From Burkholderiales bacterium (GTDB taxonomy: Bacteria > Pseudomonadota > Gammaproteobacteria > Burkholderiales > SG8-41), in contig JAIESJ010000167.1 of the NCBI GenBank assembly GCA_019746155.1, positions 1-9,040 on the forward strand: 9,040 bases of DNA. The letters run 5' to 3'. Both the position numbers and the translations under genes were made by a program. A model generated the notes under the pieces. It ran no database searches and was not told where the DNA came from. It was given only the letters and a program-made list of their open reading frames with translations. Of the stretch, positions 7,794 through 9,040 are shown one piece after another. Position 1 is the stretch's first letter, and each line of letters begins with the position of its first letter.

Positions 7794-7799
7794 TATAAT
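7794..7799 (+). promoter_or_regulatory. Candidate -10 box of the queF promoter
   Basis: A perfect TATAAT lies 38 bases before the queF ATG, placing transcription start near 7806 with a leader of about 32 bases. At a 17-base spacing the -35 position reads ATTTTT, part of the T8 run at 7772-7779, so there is no good -35 match. The box lies only 22 bases from the smc start codon, inside what must be the smc leader. Confidence 0.45.
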
Positions 7800-7820
7800 C
7801 CGAGACGCAACTTCCGCGAC

Positions 7821-7848
7821 ATTTTAACTGATTTACGATGCCGGCCAA
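7821..7848 (-). promoter_or_regulatory. Candidate smc operon promoter
   Basis: On the minus strand TTGGCC (7848 to 7843, four of six matches to TTGACA) and TAAAAT (7826 to 7821, five of six matches to TATAAT) are separated by 16 bases. Transcription would start near 7814, leaving a leader of about 43 bases before the TTG at 7771. The -35 element would lie inside the first codons of queF. The match is moderate; an unseen upstream promoter within queF is also possible. Confidence 0.3.
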
Positions 7849-8254
7849 ACCTCACAAACAGCTTGACACCTTCGCCAACCCGACACCGCGGCGGGACTAC
7901 CGGATTCACATGGAAATACCGGAATTTACCTGCCTGTGTCCCAGGACCGGCCAGCCCGACTTCGCCACGCTCGAGCTCGATTACGTGCCCGACAGGCTGT
8001 GCGTCGAGCTGAAAAGCCTTAAGCTCTACATCTGGTCGTTCCGCAACGAGGGTGCGTTTCACGAGGCGGTGACCAACCGCATTCTCGACGATCTGGTGCA
8101 GGCGGTGCGGCCGCGCTTCATGCGGCTCACCGCCCGCTTCTACGTGCGCGGCGGAATTTTCACGACCGTGGTGGCCGAGCACCGCAAACCCGGCTGGAAA
8201 GCCCGGCCCGGCCCCGATTTTTCAGCGCTCCCCGCCGGCGCCTCCGTTCGCTAA
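7838..8254 (+). CDS. queF: NADPH-dependent 7-cyano-7-deazaguanine (preQ0) reductase QueF, short form
   Basis: QueF reduces the nitrile of preQ0 to the amine preQ1 with two NADPH, the step before preQ1 insertion into tRNA for queuosine. The 138-residue protein matches the short, unimodular QueF class (Bacillus type), not the long two-domain form of E. coli. The catalytic motif TCLCPRTGQPDFATLEL starts at 31 and holds the thioimide-forming Cys34 and the acid Asp41. The QueF signature ELKSLKLY (57-64) should bind NADPH, and FRNEGAFHE (68-76) supplies the substrate-binding His75-Glu76. RGGIFTT (104-110) is the conserved tail of the tunnel fold. Residues about 118-138, Pro- and Ala-rich, look like a loose tail. 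The ATG at 7838 has no clear Shine-Dalgarno sequence, but the next Met (25) would remove conserved residues. It is divergent from smc. No preQ1 riboswitch is visible in the short leader. Confidence 0.95.
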   Translation: MPAKPHKQLDTFANPTPRRDYRIHMEIPEFTCLCPRTGQPDFATLELDYVPDRLCVELKSLKLYIWSFRNEGAFHEAVTNRILDDLVQAVRPRFMRLTARFYVRGGIFTTVVAEHRKPGWKARPGPDFSALPAGASVR

Positions 8255-8288
8255 ATTGCCGGCGCTGCGCAACGACCGCAAATACCCC

Positions 8289-8294
8289 TATAAT
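8289..8294 (+). promoter_or_regulatory. Candidate -10 box of the dapC promoter
   Basis: A perfect TATAAT lies in the queF-dapC gap. At a 17-base spacing the -35 position reads TGCGCA, only three of six matches. Transcription would start near 8301, 58 bases before the GTG start and only about 10 bases before the alternative ATG at 8311. No convincing terminator for queF precedes it, so dapC may also be read through from queF. Confidence 0.45.
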
Positions 8295-8358
8295 TCACGG
8301 TTTTTAACCCATGCGTAGTGCGCGCGCCAGACAGCGTGCGGTCGCCCAATCATCCGCC

Positions 8359-9040
8359 GTGAACCCCCATCTCGACCGCCTGCAAAGCTATCCATTTCAG
8401 AAGCTCAGCGCCCTGCTCGCGGACGTGACGCCGAATCCGGCCCTGAAGCCGATCAGCCTGCACATCGGCGAGCCCAAGCACCCGACGCCGGCGTTCATCA
8501 GGCAGGCGCTTGCCGACCATCTCGACGGACTTGCCCACTACCCCACCACCCTTGGCGGCGCAGGGCTGCGGCTGGCGATCGCCCGCTGGCTCAAGCAGCG
8601 CTACGGTCTCGCCGCCATCGATCCGCAAACCGAGATCATCCCGGTCAATGGCAGCCGTGAGGCGCTGTTCGCCTTCGCGCAGGTCGTCATCGACCCGACC
8701 CGGCCCGATCCCGTGGTGGTCTGCCCCAATCCTTTCTACCAGATTTATGAGGGTGCCGCCCTGCTGGCGCAAGCACGGCTGCAATTTCTCAACCAGTTGC
8801 CGGGCAACCGCTACGCTTTCGATTTCGAGGAACTGCCTTCCGCAATCTGGCAGCGCACGCAACTGATTTACGTCTGCTCCCCGGGCAATCCCACCGGTGC
8901 CGTCATGTCGCTCGCGGATTGGGAAAAACTGTTCGCGCTGTCCGACCGTCACGGTTTCGTGATCGCCGCCGACGAGTGCTATTCCGAAATCTATTTCGAG
9001 GAGGGCAAAGCCCCCCTCGGTGCGTTGCAGGCAGCGCAGC
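8359..9040 (+). CDS. dapC: Succinyldiaminopimelate transaminase, N-terminal part (runs off right edge)
   Basis: DapC is a PLP enzyme that transfers the amino group of glutamate to N-succinyl-2-amino-6-ketopimelate in the succinylase route to meso-diaminopimelate and lysine. About 227 residues are visible of an expected 390 to 400. The fold-type I features are present: IGEPKHPTP (36-44) near the substrate site, HYPTTLGGAGLRLAIARWL (60-78), NGSREALF (97-104) for the PLP phosphate, Tyr127 in PNPFYQIYEGA stacking on the ring, Asn177 in SPGNPTG, and Asp205 with Tyr208 in ADECYSE. The Schiff-base lysine lies beyond the window. The family N-terminus (MNPxLDxLxxYPFxKL) indicates the GTG at 8359. An in-frame ATG at 8311 would add 16 residues (MRSARARQRAVAQSSA) unlike the family; neither start has a clear Shine-Dalgarno sequence. 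Other class I aminotransferases are hard to exclude from half a protein, so the substrate is the less certain part. Confidence 0.87.
   Translation, partial: MNPHLDRLQSYPFQKLSALLADVTPNPALKPISLHIGEPKHPTPAFIRQALADHLDGLAHYPTTLGGAGLRLAIARWLKQRYGLAAIDPQTEIIPVNGSREALFAFAQVVIDPTRPDPVVVCPNPFYQIYEGAALLAQARLQFLNQLPGNRYAFDFEELPSAIWQRTQLIYVCSPGNPTGAVMSLADWEKLFALSDRHGFVIAADECYSEIYFEEGKAPLGALQAAQ

Noticed and set aside
5318..7798. Plus-strand open frames (5318-6796 and 6815-7798) antisense to smc
   Set aside because: They show the same codon-aligned antisense effect. The sense strand holds a complete SMC with all head, coil and hinge features.
7800..7837. Possible preQ1 riboswitch in the queF leader
   Set aside because: The leader is only about 32 bases and shows no pseudoknot-forming A-rich tail or stem typical of preQ1 aptamers.
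8234..8265. Repeated GCCGGCGC at 8234-8241 and 8258-8265 as a possible queF terminator stem
   Set aside because: The six-base GCCGGC core could pair across the stop codon, but no T run follows, and such motifs are common by chance in GC-rich DNA.
8299..8309. Small hairpin GGTT-TTT-AACC just downstream of the dapC -10 box
   Set aside because: A four-pair stem with a three-base loop is too weak to claim as a regulatory structure or terminator.

Overview
The window is GC-rich (roughly 60% by eye) and gene-dense, and it reads as a chromosomal core region of a betaproteobacterium. That placement is inferred from three things: the gene order smc-zipA-ligA, the opening sequence of the condensin SMC (MRLTQINLAGFKSFVDPT), and a transmembrane ZipA followed directly by an NAD-dependent ligase. 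I cannot name a genus. The window shows no insertion sequence, phage gene, CRISPR array, tRNA, rRNA or other sign of recent transfer.

Minus strand, read from right to left: smc (7771 to 4235), zipA (4217 to 3102), ligA (3101 to 1089), galU (1076 to 195), then the 5' part of a DsrE-family gene (140 to beyond the left edge). The first four genes are separated by 17, 0 and 12 bases and almost certainly form one operon. zipA and ligA abut exactly, stop codon next to start codon. The DsrE-family gene follows after 54 bases that hold a strong ribosome binding site, a TATAAT box and an 8-bp inverted repeat, so it may also be transcribed on its own.

Plus strand, at the right end: queF (7838 to 8254), divergent from smc across 66 bases, then the 5' two thirds or so of a dapC-like aminotransferase gene (8359 to beyond the right edge) with its own TATAAT box in the 104-base gap. 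No intergenic stretch exceeds about 105 bases.

Together the minus-strand genes cover chromosome organisation (SMC), divisome anchoring (ZipA), DNA nick sealing (LigA) and UDP-glucose supply for envelope sugars (GalU). The plus-strand genes serve tRNA queuosine synthesis (QueF) and the lysine/diaminopimelate pathway (DapC). These are housekeeping functions and I do not see an undescribed system. The points most worth a second look are an apparent tandem duplication of the FtsZ-binding fold inside ZipA, the TTG start of smc behind an A8 run, the tightly interleaved smc/queF promoter region, and the inverted repeat over the DsrE-family promoter.
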